This document shows positions 18,291 to 28,117 of a stretch of DNA of 64,000 nucleotides, in pieces. The position numbers were made by a program, and so were the translations under genes. Location of the stretch: assembly GCA_031551755.1 (NCBI GenBank), contig JAVBNE010000007.1:24696-88695 (forward strand), read 5' to 3'. Below the pieces are notes generated by a model. That model did not search any database. It was not told the DNA's origin and saw only the letters and a program-made list of their open reading frames with translations. Position 1 is the stretch's first letter; the number at the start of each line of letters is the position of its first letter. Source of the DNA: JAVBMU01 sp031551755. GTDB lineage: Bacteria; Actinomycetota; Actinomycetes; Actinomycetales; Cellulomonadaceae.

Positions 18291-19229
18291 TTACTCCTTC
18301 CCGAGATCGCGGGCGGTCACCGTGACGCGTCGACCGCCTTCGCGCAGTCGCGCGGCGATCTCCTCACTGACCGCCACCGACCGGTGTTTGCCGCCCGTGC
18401 ACCCCACGGCGATCGTCACGTAGCGCTTCTCCTCCTCGAGGTATCCCGCGAAAACCGGTTGGAGCGCCGACACGTACCGGGCGACAAATTCCTGTGCCCC
18501 GGGGAGGCCGAGCACGTAATCACGCACGGGTGCATCCCGTCCGGTCAGGTGCCGCAGCTCGGTGATCCAATACGGGTTGGCGAGGAATCTGACATCGACG
18601 ACGTGGTCGGCATCCAGCGGAATCCCGTATTTGAACCCGAAGGACAACACGTTGATCGTGAGCTCCTCGACGGCCCCGTCGCCGACCGAGGCGCGTACCT
18701 CACGGGCCAGGTCGTGGACGTTGAGGGCCGAGGTGTCGATGACCACATCGGCCCGTTCCTTGAGCCGTGCCAAGAGTCCGCGTTCAGCCGCGAGGCCGTC
18801 CAAGATGCGTCCCTCACCCTGGAGAGGGTGCGGTCGCCGCACCTGCTCGTAACGGCGGACCAGAACGTCGTCAGACGCATCGAGAAACAGGATCCGGTAG
18901 GACACGCCTGAAGACCGCAGGTGGCCGAGGACCTCGACGAGGTCGGTGAAGAACTCACGGCCCCGCACATCCACGACCGCCGCGATCCGCTCGAGGGTGG
19001 AGCCGGACCGGGTCATGAGGTCGACCAGCGGGATGATCATCCGGGGCGGCAGATTATCGACCACGAACCACTCGAGGTCCTCCAGCACGGCGGCCGCGCG
19101 GGTGCGACCGGCACCCGACATGCCCGTGATGATGAGAACCTCCGACCCGTGCCGTTGTGGCGCGGGCGTCGCGGCCTCGATCGCCGGGATGCCCTGCGGG
19201 ACGGTCAACGGAGACGGCTCGTCGCTCAT
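18291..19229 (-). CDS. rapZ: RapZ/YvcJ family nucleotide-binding protein
   Basis: A 312-residue P-loop protein. The loop reads GMSGAGRTRA, with arginine in place of the canonical Walker lysine, a variant I know from actinobacterial members. WFVVDNLPP follows. The C-terminal domain keeps VAVGCTGGKHRSVAVSE, the conserved RapZ motif. In enterobacteria RapZ is an RNA adaptor controlling glucosamine-6-phosphate synthase; in Gram-positives the role is less clear and nucleotide binding is the known property. It sits between uvrC and yvcK. Confidence 0.93.
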   Translation of the reverse strand: MSDEPSPLTVPQGIPAIEAATPAPQRHGSEVLIITGMSGAGRTRAAAVLEDLEWFVVDNLPPRMIIPLVDLMTRSGSTLERIAAVVDVRGREFFTDLVEVLGHLRSSGVSYRILFLDASDDVLVRRYEQVRRPHPLQGEGRILDGLAAERGLLARLKERADVVIDTSALNVHDLAREVRASVGDGAVEELTINVLSFGFKYGIPLDADHVVDVRFLANPYWITELRHLTGRDAPVRDYVLGLPGAQEFVARYVSALQPVFAGYLEEEKRYVTIAVGCTGGKHRSVAVSEEIAARLREGGRRVTVTARDLGKE

Positions 19230-19257
19230 AGGTCAAGCATGCCAGCGCAGCCGCTGA

Positions 19258-21366
19258 TCACTTCACATTCCCCGGCGCTGAAGCGGGTTGGGCGGATGTC
19301 GACGGTTCCCGATCAGAGGCCGACGGACCCTCCGGCTGTACGGGCTGGGCGGGCGCCAGTGCCGCGACCACGGCCGCCGCGGTCTGCTCGCCCATGCCGG
19401 GCACTGAGGCGATCTCGGCGACGCTCGCGGACCGCAACCGCTTCAGGGAACCGAAAGTGCGCAGCAAGGCCGCCTTCCGAGCCGGCCCCAGACCGCGGAT
19501 GTCATCCAATGCGGATGCCGTCATCGCCCTGCCGCGCTTCTTCCGGTGGTAGGTGATGGCGAACCGGTGAGCTTCGTCGCGCACACGCTGCAGCAGGTAG
19601 AGCCCTTCGGAGGCGCGCTGCAGGATAACGGGGTACTCCACCCCGGGGAGCCAGACCTCCTCCAACCGCTTGGCCAGACCGCAGAGGGCGACGTCGTCGA
19701 TGCCGAGTTCGGCCAAAGCGCGAGCTGCCGCAGCCACCTGCGGCGGGCCACCGTCGACCACTACGAGGTTGGGTGGGTAGGCGAAGCGAACCGTCCGTGT
19801 CTCGGGCGGTTCGGCGTCGACCGGGCCGGAGACCATCGGAGCAGCGGACGAGGACTCGTTCGCGGGCTCCCCCACCGGGCCGAAGTCGTCACCGGAGAGG
19901 GCGTCGGCGGCAAGATCGACCTCGATGTCTGAGGATTCGGATCGCTCGGCGAGGTACCGCTTGAACCGGCGAGTGATGACCTCGTACATGGCGGCGGTGT
20001 CGTCCCGTGCACCGTCGCCGTCCGGGCCGCGAACGGCAAAATGGCGATACTCACCCTTGCGAGCGAGGCCGTCCTCGAAAACCACCATGGAAGCCGCCTG
20101 GTGAGTGCCCTGGGTGGTCGAGATGTCGTAACACTCAATCCGCAACGGCGCGCTGTCCAGGTCAAGTGCCTCCTGGATCTCCCGCAGGGCCTGACTACGC
20201 GTCGTGAGGTCCCCCGCCCTGCGGGTCCGGTGCAGAGCCAGGGCGTGTTCGGCATTGGTTCGCACGGTCGCCGCCAGCTCACGCTTATCTCCCCGCTGCG
20301 GCACCCGCACGTCCACTCGTGAGCCGCGCAGGCCGGTCAACCACGCCGTCACCTGGGGAAGGTCCGCCGGGAGCACCGGCACCAGCACCTCGCGCGGCAC
20401 GACGTCGCGAGCCGAGCCGTCACCCTCGTCTGCGCCGCCGTAGACCTGCTGCAGCAACCGCTCGACGAGGTCGGCGTCCGAAACGTCCTCCACTTTCTCC
20501 ACGATCCAGCCGCGCTGGCCCCGGATACGCCCGCCGCGGACATGGAAGACCTGAACTGCCGCCTCCAGCTCGTCGCCGACCAGCGCGAAGATGTCGGCAT
20601 CGGTGGCATCACCGAGAACCACCGCATTCTTCTCCGTGGCCCGTTCCAGGGCCCCGATGTCGTCGCGCATCCGGGCGGCGACCTCGTACTCCATGGACTT
20701 AGCCGCGGCCTGCATCTGAGCCGTGAGGCGCCGCACGAACCGGGCGGTGTCGCCTGCCATGAAGTCGCAGAAGTCGGCGGCCAGATCGTGGTGATCCCCG
20801 GTCGAAATACGGCCCACGCAGGGGGCGGAGCATTTGTCGATGTAGCCGAGCAGGCAGGGACGGCCGGTCTGCCGGGCACGTTTGAAGACGCCCGCGGAGC
20901 ACGTCCGGATCGGGAAGACCCGCAGCAACAGGTCCAGGGTTTCCCGGATGGCCCAGGCATGCCCGTAGGGGCCGAAGTAGCGGGTCCCGGGCCGTTTGGC
21001 GCCACGCATAACCTGTGCCCGGGGGTACTCGTCGCCCAGAGTCACTGCGAGGTACGGATAGGACTTGTCATCGCGGTACTTCACGTTGAACCGCGGGTCG
21101 AACTCCTTGATCCAGGAGTACTCGAGGGTGAGCGCCTCGACCTCGGTGCCGACCACCGTCCACTCCACCGAGGCCGCCGTAGTGACCATCGTCTGCGTGC
21201 GCTGGTGCAGCCCGGCGATGTCCTGGAAGTAGCTGGAGAGGCGAGCGCGAAGGTTCTTCGCCTTGCCGACGTAGATCACCCGGCGGTGTTGGTCCCGGAA
21301 CCGGTACACCCCCGGCGAGGTAGGGATCTCCCCGGGTGCGGGCCGATAGGTGGCGGGATCTGCCAT
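19258..21366 (-). CDS. uvrC: Excinuclease ABC subunit C
   Basis: A 702-residue UvrC, the nuclease that makes both incisions in nucleotide excision repair. It has an N-terminal GIY-YIG domain (SPGVYRFRDQHRRVIYVGKA, about residues 18-40), a cysteine-rich region, a UVR motif, an RNase H-like nuclease domain (NLVVVDGGPPQVAAA) and tandem helix-hairpin-helix motifs near the end (IRGLGPARKAALL, VPGMGEQTA). It lies upstream of rapZ, with uvrA and uvrB within 10 kb on the same strand. Confidence 0.95.
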   Translation of the reverse strand: MADPATYRPAPGEIPTSPGVYRFRDQHRRVIYVGKAKNLRARLSSYFQDIAGLHQRTQTMVTTAASVEWTVVGTEVEALTLEYSWIKEFDPRFNVKYRDDKSYPYLAVTLGDEYPRAQVMRGAKRPGTRYFGPYGHAWAIRETLDLLLRVFPIRTCSAGVFKRARQTGRPCLLGYIDKCSAPCVGRISTGDHHDLAADFCDFMAGDTARFVRRLTAQMQAAAKSMEYEVAARMRDDIGALERATEKNAVVLGDATDADIFALVGDELEAAVQVFHVRGGRIRGQRGWIVEKVEDVSDADLVERLLQQVYGGADEGDGSARDVVPREVLVPVLPADLPQVTAWLTGLRGSRVDVRVPQRGDKRELAATVRTNAEHALALHRTRRAGDLTTRSQALREIQEALDLDSAPLRIECYDISTTQGTHQAASMVVFEDGLARKGEYRHFAVRGPDGDGARDDTAAMYEVITRRFKRYLAERSESSDIEVDLAADALSGDDFGPVGEPANESSSAAPMVSGPVDAEPPETRTVRFAYPPNLVVVDGGPPQVAAAARALAELGIDDVALCGLAKRLEEVWLPGVEYPVILQRASEGLYLLQRVRDEAHRFAITYHRKKRGRAMTASALDDIRGLGPARKAALLRTFGSLKRLRSASVAEIASVPGMGEQTAAAVVAALAPAQPVQPEGPSASDREPSTSAQPASAPGNVK

Positions 21367-21478
21367 GTGCGACAGCCTAGGTCAGGCCACCGACGACCGA
21401 GCGTCGAGCGAACCACAATGACCGTGACGATCGGACGGTCAGTGCCCGTGTGACGCGGGTGCTCGATATCGTGACCGG

Positions 21479-22003
21479 ATGACCGCACAGCATGAGTACA
21501 CGATCACGGCGCGCTGGACGGGCGCTCGTGAACGCGGCACCGCGTCGTACACCGCGTACAGCCGCGACCACGAGGTACTGATCGATGGGCATCCGGTACT
21601 GCCCGGGTCGGCTGACCCAGCCTTCCGGGGAGACCCGGCCCGGTTCAGCCCCGAGGACCTGCTCGTCGCGAGTCTCGCCCAATGCCACATGCTGTGGTTC
21701 TTGCACCTGGCTGCCGAGACGAAACTGATCGTTCGGGAGTACTCCGATCGCGCCACCGGTGTGATGCGTGTCGAGGCACGCGGTGAGGGCCAGTTCACCG
21801 AGGTGACGCTGCATCCGGAGATCGCCGTCGATGGCGACGCGCAGTCCCAGCGGTCTCTTGACGACCAGATCGCCGCCCTCCACCGCCGAGCGCATGACTA
21901 CTGCTTTATCGCGCGCTCGGTGAACTTCCCGGTGACCATCGCTCCGCTACCTGTGCGGATCGCGGAGCCCGTGCGGATCGCGGAGGCGGGCGCAACCTCC
22001 TGA
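21479..22003 (+). CDS. OsmC/Ohr family peroxiredoxin-like protein
   Basis: A 174-residue OsmC-family protein. It keeps both redox cysteines: one in LLVASLAQCHMLWFLHLAAE and one in AHDYCFIARSVNFPV. Members reduce organic hydroperoxides in the cytosol. Sequence alone does not let me decide between OsmC and a general OsmC-like subgroup. It is on the opposite strand between uvrC and uvrA. The C-terminus carries a small imperfect repeat of PVRIAE. Confidence 0.88.
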   Translation: MTAQHEYTITARWTGARERGTASYTAYSRDHEVLIDGHPVLPGSADPAFRGDPARFSPEDLLVASLAQCHMLWFLHLAAETKLIVREYSDRATGVMRVEARGEGQFTEVTLHPEIAVDGDAQSQRSLDDQIAALHRRAHDYCFIARSVNFPVTIAPLPVRIAEPVRIAEAGATS

Positions 22004-22046
22004 TTAGCGGCGGTCCACCGGCGCACCGGCCGGGGAAGCCGCAAGC

Positions 22047-25013
22047 CTAGGCCGCCGGAGATTCCTTGCGTGCGCGTGTGCCCTTCGCCGCACTCTTCGC
22101 CCGTGCCGGAGCACGACCATTCCGCACGACGTCAGGACCCTTCGCCGCCGGGGGCGCGACCGGAACGGCCGGATGTTTCGAGAGCACCTCGGCGAGGAAC
22201 CGGCCCGTGTGGCTCGTCTCGACTGCCGCCACCTGCTCCGGAGTACCTTCGGCCACCACCGTGCCGCCGCCCGAACCGCCTTCGGGACCCATGTCGATGA
22301 CCCAGTCGGCGCTCTTGATGACGTCGAGGTTGTGTTCGATGACGATGACCGAGTTTCCTTTGTCCACCAAAGACTGCAGGACGCCGAGGAGCTTGCGGAT
22401 GTCCTCGAAATGTAGCCCGGTGGTTGGCTCATCGAGGACGTAAATCGTGCGGCCCGTCGAACGTTTATGCAACTCGCTGGCGAGCTTGACCCGTTGCGCC
22501 TCCCCACCGGACAGCGTCGGGGCCGGCTGTCCCAGCCGGACGTAGCCGAGTCCGACATCGACGAGCGTCGCGAGATGCCGGGAGATCGCCGGGACGGCTG
22601 CGAAGAAGTCCGCCGCCTCCTCGATCGGCATGTCCAGCACATCGGCGACGGTCTTGCCCTTGAAGTGCACCTCCAGCGTCTCGCGGTTGTACCGCGCGCC
22701 GTGGCAGACCTCGCACGGGACGTAGACGTCCGGCAGGAAGTTCATCTCGATCTTGATCGTGCCGTCGCCCGAGCATGCCTCGCAGCGTCCCCCCTTGACG
22801 TTGAAGGAGAACCGGCCCGGCAGGTATCCGCGTACCTTCGCCTCGGTGGTCTCCGCGAAGAGCCGGCGCACGTGGTCCCATACCCCGGTGTAGGTCGCGG
22901 GGTTCGACCGTGGCGTGCGCCCGATCGGCCCCTGGTCGACGTGCACCACCTTGTCGAGATGGTCCACACCGGTTACCCGGGTATGCCGGCCGGGAACCTG
23001 CCGCGCACCGTTGAGCTGATTGGCCAATACCGTGTACAGGATCGAGTTGACCAGCGTCGATTTACCCGAACCGGAGACCCCGGTCACGGCGGTGAACGTA
23101 CCCAGTGGGAACGAGACGTCGATCCCGTCCAGGTTGTTCTCCCGGGCCCCGACCACCGTCACCTCGCGGGAATGATCCACTGGCCGCCGGGCGGCAGGCA
23201 GCGCGATACTCCGCCTGCCCGACAGGTACGCCCCCGTGATCGACTCGGGCTCCGCGAGGAGTCCTGCATAGTCACCTGAGTGCACGACCTTGCCGCCGTG
23301 TTCGCCGGCCCCCGGGCCGATGTCGACGATCCAGTCGGCCGCCTCGATGGTGTCCTCGTCGTGTTCGACGACGATGAGCGTGTTCCCCAGGTCCCGCAGT
23401 CGGGTCAGGGTGTCGATGAGCCGACGGTTGTCTCGTTGGTGCAGCCCAATGCTGGGCTCGTCGAGCACATAGAGCACTCCGACGAGGCCGGAGCCGATCT
23501 GGGTGGCCAGCCTGATGCGCTGGGCCTCACCACCGGAGAGGGTAGCCGCGGGCCGCTCGAGGGACAGATAGTCCAACCCGACGTCGAGCAGAAAGCCGAG
23601 TCGGGCGTGGATCTCCTTGAGGACCTCCGCCGCGATGGCCCGCTCCCGGACTCCGAGTTCGAGTGCACCCAGGAACTCAGCCGCTTCACGGATGGGTAGT
23701 CGGCAGATCTCCCAGATCGACCGTCCGCCTACCCGCACGGCAAGCACCTCGGGCTTGAGGCGAGCGCCTTCGCAGATCGGGCACGGCACCTCCCGCATGA
23801 ATGCCTCGTACTTCTCCTTCGACCAATCCGAGTCGGTTTCGGAGTGCCGGCGCTCCAGGAAGCTCACCACCCCCTCGAAACCCGTCGAGTACTGCCGTTC
23901 ACGCCCCCAACGGTTGCGGTAGCGGACATGCACCTCGTGGTCCTGCCCGTAGAGGACCGCCTTCCGCGCACGTTCCGGTAATCCTCGCCAGGGCACGTCC
24001 ATCGAGAAGCCGAGGTCGTCCGCGAGAGCACGCAGCACCCGTTCGAAGTACTCCGACGACGTCTGGCTCCACGGGGCGACGGCACCTTCCGCGAGAGTTT
24101 TCTCGTCGTCCGGGATCACCAGGTCGACGTCGACCTCGAGCCGGAAACCGATGCCGGTGCACTCGGGGCAGGCGCCGTACGGGGCGTTGAAGGAAAAGGT
24201 GCGCGGCTCTATTTCATCAAGCGCCAGTTCGTGATCGTTCGGGCACGCGCGATGCTCGGAGAACCGGCGAACCCGCTGAGGATCATCCGCCTGCGCGTCG
24301 ACCAGTTCCACGAGCAACAGCCCGCCGGCCAGGCCGAGTGCGGTCTCGACTGAGTCCGTCAGCCGTCGCTGAACGCCTTCGCGGGCGACCAGGCGGTCGA
24401 TGACCACCTCGATGTCATGCTTGAGCTTCTTCTCGAGCTGCGGCGGGCTGGCCAGCTGAATGACTTCGCCGTCCACCCGCGCCCGCGCGAAACCCTTGGA
24501 CTGCAGTTCCTTGAAGAGTTCCCCGTACTCACCCTTGCGCCCCCGTACGACGGGCGCCAACACTTGGTACCGGGTGCCCTCGGGCAATTCGAGCAGCCGG
24601 TCGACGATCTGCTGCGGGGTCTGTGCCGTGACCCGCTCGCCGCACACCGGGCAGTGCTGCGTTCCAGCGCGGGCGAAGAGCAACCGGAGGTAGTCGTAGA
24701 CCTCTGTGATCGTGCCGACCGTGGACCGGGGGTTGCGGTTCGTCGACTTCTGATCGATCGACACCGCCGGCGACAGGCCCTCGATGAAATCGACATCGGG
24801 TTTGTCCATCTGGCCGAGGAACTGGCGCGCATACGCCGACAGCGACTCGACATAACGACGCTGTCCCTCGGCGAAGATGGTGTCGAAAGCCAGCGAGGAC
24901 TTGCCCGACCCGGAGAGACCCGTGAAGACGATGAGCTGATCCCTCGGGAGATCAAGGTCCACATTTCGCAGGTTGTGTTCGCGGGCTCCGGAAATGACGA
25001 GGCGGTTGCTCAC
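22047..25013 (-). CDS. uvrA: Excinuclease ABC subunit A
   Basis: UvrA, the damage-sensing ABC ATPase of nucleotide excision repair (988 residues with the GTG start at 25013). The N-terminus VSNRLVISGAREHNLRNVDL leads to Walker A GLSGSGKSSLAFDTI; the second half has GVSGSGKSTLVNSIL. Zinc-binding CPVCGERV, CPECTGIG and GRCEACSGDG...CEVCHG are present, and both signature motifs (LSGGEAQRIRL, LSGGEAQRVKL). An in-frame ATG at 25067 would add 18 residues; I prefer the GTG because UvrA proteins normally begin a few residues before the RLVxxGAREHNL motif. It is divergent from the metallo-hydrolase gene. Confidence 0.95.
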   Translation of the reverse strand: MSNRLVISGAREHNLRNVDLDLPRDQLIVFTGLSGSGKSSLAFDTIFAEGQRRYVESLSAYARQFLGQMDKPDVDFIEGLSPAVSIDQKSTNRNPRSTVGTITEVYDYLRLLFARAGTQHCPVCGERVTAQTPQQIVDRLLELPEGTRYQVLAPVVRGRKGEYGELFKELQSKGFARARVDGEVIQLASPPQLEKKLKHDIEVVIDRLVAREGVQRRLTDSVETALGLAGGLLLVELVDAQADDPQRVRRFSEHRACPNDHELALDEIEPRTFSFNAPYGACPECTGIGFRLEVDVDLVIPDDEKTLAEGAVAPWSQTSSEYFERVLRALADDLGFSMDVPWRGLPERARKAVLYGQDHEVHVRYRNRWGRERQYSTGFEGVVSFLERRHSETDSDWSKEKYEAFMREVPCPICEGARLKPEVLAVRVGGRSIWEICRLPIREAAEFLGALELGVRERAIAAEVLKEIHARLGFLLDVGLDYLSLERPAATLSGGEAQRIRLATQIGSGLVGVLYVLDEPSIGLHQRDNRRLIDTLTRLRDLGNTLIVVEHDEDTIEAADWIVDIGPGAGEHGGKVVHSGDYAGLLAEPESITGAYLSGRRSIALPAARRPVDHSREVTVVGARENNLDGIDVSFPLGTFTAVTGVSGSGKSTLVNSILYTVLANQLNGARQVPGRHTRVTGVDHLDKVVHVDQGPIGRTPRSNPATYTGVWDHVRRLFAETTEAKVRGYLPGRFSFNVKGGRCEACSGDGTIKIEMNFLPDVYVPCEVCHGARYNRETLEVHFKGKTVADVLDMPIEEAADFFAAVPAISRHLATLVDVGLGYVRLGQPAPTLSGGEAQRVKLASELHKRSTGRTIYVLDEPTTGLHFEDIRKLLGVLQSLVDKGNSVIVIEHNLDVIKSADWVIDMGPEGGSGGGTVVAEGTPEQVAAVETSHTGRFLAEVLSKHPAVPVAPPAAKGPDVVRNGRAPARAKSAAKGTRARKESPAA

Positions 25014-25090
25014 CGGAGCATCGTACGACCCGGGACCCACATCGCACACCTGTTCGAATGGTGGCATCCGTCATAGGGCACACTGGGCCT

Positions 25091-25792
25091 ATGACCTACA
25101 CCGGAGTCGTTGCCGCGGGCGACCCGCCTCGGCCACGCACTCTCGACGAGATCGAGATCCGCAAACTGGTCGTGGGACCGATGCAGAACAACGCCTACCT
25201 GCTCACCTGCCGCCAGGACCACCACCAGGTTCTCATCGACGCGGCCGACGACCCCGACCGCCTTCTGGAACTGGTGCGATCGGGGAGCACTTCGGGACGA
25301 CTGGATGCGGTGGTCACCACCCATGCGCACCCCGATCACGTTCAAGGCTTGGCGTCCGTCGTCGCAGTCACGGGGGCGGCCGTTTACGTGGGAACCGACG
25401 ACGCCGTATCCGTCGAGGATCAGACCTCGGTGTCGGCAATCCGAGTCGGTGATGGCGCCGTGCTGACCGTCGGGCACATCGTGCTCGACATCATCGGCCT
25501 GCGTGGACACACACCGGGCTCGATCGCGTTGGCCTATCGCGAGCCCGAGCGGGCGCACTCCCCCGAGGCCGTCGGTCGCAGGGTCCACCTTTTCACGGGC
25601 GACTCACTGTTCCCAGGTGGTCCTGGACGGACCACGACGCCGAACGATTTCGACTCGATCATGGCCGACCTGCAGACTCGGGTTTTCGACCGGTTCGGGG
25701 ACGACGCGTGGGTCTACCCCGGGCACGGTAACGACACGACCCTGGGCGCCGAACGCGGGTCGATCCCGGAGTGGCTCGCCCGTGGCTGGTGA
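25091..25792 (+). CDS. MBL-fold metallo-hydrolase
   Basis: A 233-residue metallo-beta-lactamase-fold hydrolase of the glyoxalase II-like group. Metal ligands are visible in VTTHAHPDHVQG, LRGHTPGS, LFTGDSLFPGGPGR and YPGHGNDTTLG. The substrate is unknown; the similarity to glyoxalase II suggests thioester hydrolysis. The ATG at 25091 is preferred over an upstream ATG at 25058 because it gives the compact N-terminus MTYTGVV. It starts about 77 bases from the divergent uvrA; the next gene follows within a few bases. Confidence 0.87.
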   Translation: MTYTGVVAAGDPPRPRTLDEIEIRKLVVGPMQNNAYLLTCRQDHHQVLIDAADDPDRLLELVRSGSTSGRLDAVVTTHAHPDHVQGLASVVAVTGAAVYVGTDDAVSVEDQTSVSAIRVGDGAVLTVGHIVLDIIGLRGHTPGSIALAYREPERAHSPEAVGRRVHLFTGDSLFPGGPGRTTTPNDFDSIMADLQTRVFDRFGDDAWVYPGHGNDTTLGAERGSIPEWLARGW

Positions 25793-25804
25793 TTGACTGG
25801 CGCC

Positions 25805-26104
25805 ATGCCTCGGACCTCGCCTCTCTACGCCGCCACGTATACCTATGTCGACCGCCCGGCAGAGCTCGCGGCCGTACGTCCTGAGCATCGGACGTACCTG
25901 GACCGCCTCGCCACCGAAGGCAAGCTACTCGCCTCCGGTCCGCTCGGTTCCGCGACAGAGCCGATCGGCGCCCTGATCATCCTGGACGCGGAATCGGCCG
26001 AGGCGGCCGCCGCGCTACTCGATGGTGACCCCTTCGCGGCGGCCGGATTCATCGCCGAACGGACTATCCAGCCGTGGACGCCCGTCCTCGGACAATGGTC
26101 CTGA
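25805..26104 (+). CDS. YciI-family protein
   Basis: A 99-residue YCII-domain protein with a ferredoxin-like fold. The family motif RPEHRTYLDRLATEGKLLASGPL includes the conserved histidine, and DGDPFAAAGF is typical. Function is not established; some relatives act as small enzymes or partners of them. Start at the ATG 25805, 12 bases after the metallo-hydrolase stop. Its last 90 bases are overlapped by the 3' end of the convergent terC gene. Confidence 0.82.
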   Translation: MPRTSPLYAATYTYVDRPAELAAVRPEHRTYLDRLATEGKLLASGPLGSATEPIGALIILDAESAEAAAALLDGDPFAAAGFIAERTIQPWTPVLGQWS

Positions 26105-27121
26105 GGCTCCGGAACCCGTTCCTTCCCCACCGCCGGCGCTCGCTGCGCCGGCTTTGGCCCGTGACCGCAACAGGCTCGCCGCGGTCGTCACCACCAACGT
26201 GCCGAGGATGACCACCAGCGACAGCCAGATCGGCACAGTGGGTACCGACTCCAGCCCCTCACCACCGTTGATGAACGGCAGTGTGTTGTCGTGCGCTGCC
26301 TCCAGGATGAGCTTGACCCCGATGAAACCGAGGATGATCGATAGCCCGATCGGCAGGTAGACCAGCTTTTCCAGCAGGCCACCGAGCAGGAAGTAGAGCT
26401 GCCGCAATCCCATGAGCGCGAAGACGTTCGTGGTGAAGACGATGAACGGGTCCTGAGTGAGTCCGAAGATCGCCGGGATCGAGTCGAAGGCGAAGAGCAG
26501 GTCGGTGCTGCCGATGGCCACGAAGACGATGATCATCGGCGTGAGAACGCGCCGGCCGTCCTCGGTGGACCGCAACCGGCCGCCGTCGTACCGGGTACCG
26601 ATGGGTAGAACCCGCCGCAGCAAACGTACGAAGCGGTTCTCCTGATACTCCTCGGACTCATCCGAACCGACGACCAGCTTGATCGCGGTGTAGATGAGGA
26701 AGGCCCCGAAGAGGTAGAAGACCCAAACGAACTGATGGATGATCGCGGCGCCGGCCAGGATAAACCCACCGCGCAGGATCAGCGCCACGATGATCCCCAC
26801 CATCAGGACCTTCTGCTGTTGGTCTCTTGGCACCGCGAACCTCGCCATGATGATGACGAAGACGAAGAGGTTGTCGACCGACAGGCTGTACTCAGTCAGC
26901 CAGCCGGCGTAGAACTCACCCGCGGGGGCTCCGCCGCCGACCAACCCGACCAAGATCCCGAAGACGAGCGCCAGCGTCACGTAGAAGGCGACCCAGCCGG
27001 CACTCTCGCGCATCGAGGGGACGTGCGGTCGTCGTCCGACCACGAAGAGATCCACGATCAACAACAGCAACACCGCTGTCAGTGAGGCAGCCTCGAACCA
27101 AATAGGCAGCTCATGCTGCAT
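26015..27121 (-). CDS. TerC-family integral membrane protein (distal copy)
   Basis: A 368-residue TerC/Alx-family membrane protein with about nine transmembrane segments. It keeps the family's acidic motifs: EYSLSVDNLFVFVIIM and STDLLFAFDSIPAIFGLTQD, the proposed ion-binding sites. Relatives export manganese or metallate exoproteins. The C-terminal ~50 residues are hydrophilic, Gly/Ser-rich and read antisense across the end of the YciI gene. It starts three bases after the stop of the other terC, so both should share the upstream manganese riboswitch. Confidence 0.9.
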   Translation of the reverse strand: MQHELPIWFEAASLTAVLLLLIVDLFVVGRRPHVPSMRESAGWVAFYVTLALVFGILVGLVGGGAPAGEFYAGWLTEYSLSVDNLFVFVIIMARFAVPRDQQQKVLMVGIIVALILRGGFILAGAAIIHQFVWVFYLFGAFLIYTAIKLVVGSDESEEYQENRFVRLLRRVLPIGTRYDGGRLRSTEDGRRVLTPMIIVFVAIGSTDLLFAFDSIPAIFGLTQDPFIVFTTNVFALMGLRQLYFLLGGLLEKLVYLPIGLSIILGFIGVKLILEAAHDNTLPFINGGEGLESVPTVPIWLSLVVILGTLVVTTAASLLRSRAKAGAASAGGGEGTGSGASGPLSEDGRPRLDSPFGDESGRREGVTIE

Positions 27122-27124
27122 GTA

Positions 27125-28111
27125 CTACTCCTTCTCGACTAGTTGACGCCGGTTGAGCCGGTCCCGGCGGAGGCTGGCGGCAGTGGTGACGGTGAGGATC
27201 GCGACGATGACTGAGAGGGAGACGGCCGTCGGGATCTCGGGGATAGCGGTGACGTGTTCGCCACCGTTGATGAACGGTACTTCGTTGGTGTGCAGGGCAT
27301 GAATCATCAGTTTCGCACCGATGAAGGCGAGGATCGCCGCCAGCCCGTAGGCGAGGTAGACCAGCCGGTCCAGCAGCCCATCGATGAGGAAGTACAACTG
27401 CCGTAGGCCCAGCAGGGAGAAGGCGTTGGCGGTGAAAACCAGGTACGTCTCCTGGGTGAGCCCGAAGATGGCCGGAATCGAGTCGACGGCGAACAACAGG
27501 TCCGCACTGCCGATCGCGATCATGACGATGAACATCGGGGTGATGAATCGCTTGCCGTCGATGCGTGCCGTCAGTTGAGAACCGACGTAGTCGTCGGTGG
27601 TCGCGAACAGCCGGCGGGTCAGCCGCAACGCAGCGTTCTCCTCGAACTTCTCGTCGTCCTGGCCACGGAGCTGAGCCCATGCCGTGTACAGCAGGAAGAC
27701 ACCGAAGAGATAGAAGACCCAGCTCACGTTGGCGATCATCGCCGCACCCAGGAAGATGAACACGGTTCGCAGGATGAGAGCGATCGTGATGCCGATGAGC
27801 AGCACCTTCTGCTGGTAGTCCCTCGGCACACGGAAGCTCGCCATGATCAGGACGAAGACGAAGAGGTTGTCGACCGACAGGCTCTTCTCCGTGATGTAGC
27901 CGGCAAAGTACTCGCCACCGTAGGTGGGTCCGGAGATGAACCACACCACGATGCCGAATACAATCGCGATCGCGACATAGGCGGCAGACCAGCGAACAGC
28001 CTCGCGCAGGCTCGGGGCGTGCGGGGTGCGTGCGTGGCCGATGTAATCGATGGCAAGCATGGCCAGGATTGCGGCCACTGTGATGAGCCACACCCAGATG
28101 GGAACGTTCAA
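27125..28111 (-). CDS. TerC-family integral membrane protein (promoter-proximal copy)
   Basis: A 328-residue TerC-family membrane protein. It has the same two acidic membrane motifs as its neighbour (EKSLSVDNLFVFVLIM and SADLLFAVDSIPAIFGLTQE), so this is a tandem duplication of a family rather than a single long gene. It begins with TTG at 28111, eight bases after GGAGGT. That ribosome-binding site is half of the hairpin of the upstream yybP-ykoY element, which suggests manganese-dependent translation. A role in manganese efflux or metal homeostasis is inferred from family plus riboswitch. Confidence 0.91.
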   Translation of the reverse strand: MNVPIWVWLITVAAILAMLAIDYIGHARTPHAPSLREAVRWSAAYVAIAIVFGIVVWFISGPTYGGEYFAGYITEKSLSVDNLFVFVLIMASFRVPRDYQQKVLLIGITIALILRTVFIFLGAAMIANVSWVFYLFGVFLLYTAWAQLRGQDDEKFEENAALRLTRRLFATTDDYVGSQLTARIDGKRFITPMFIVMIAIGSADLLFAVDSIPAIFGLTQETYLVFTANAFSLLGLRQLYFLIDGLLDRLVYLAYGLAAILAFIGAKLMIHALHTNEVPFINGGEHVTAIPEIPTAVSLSVIVAILTVTTAASLRRDRLNRRQLVEKE

Positions 28112-28117
28112 GGGGAC

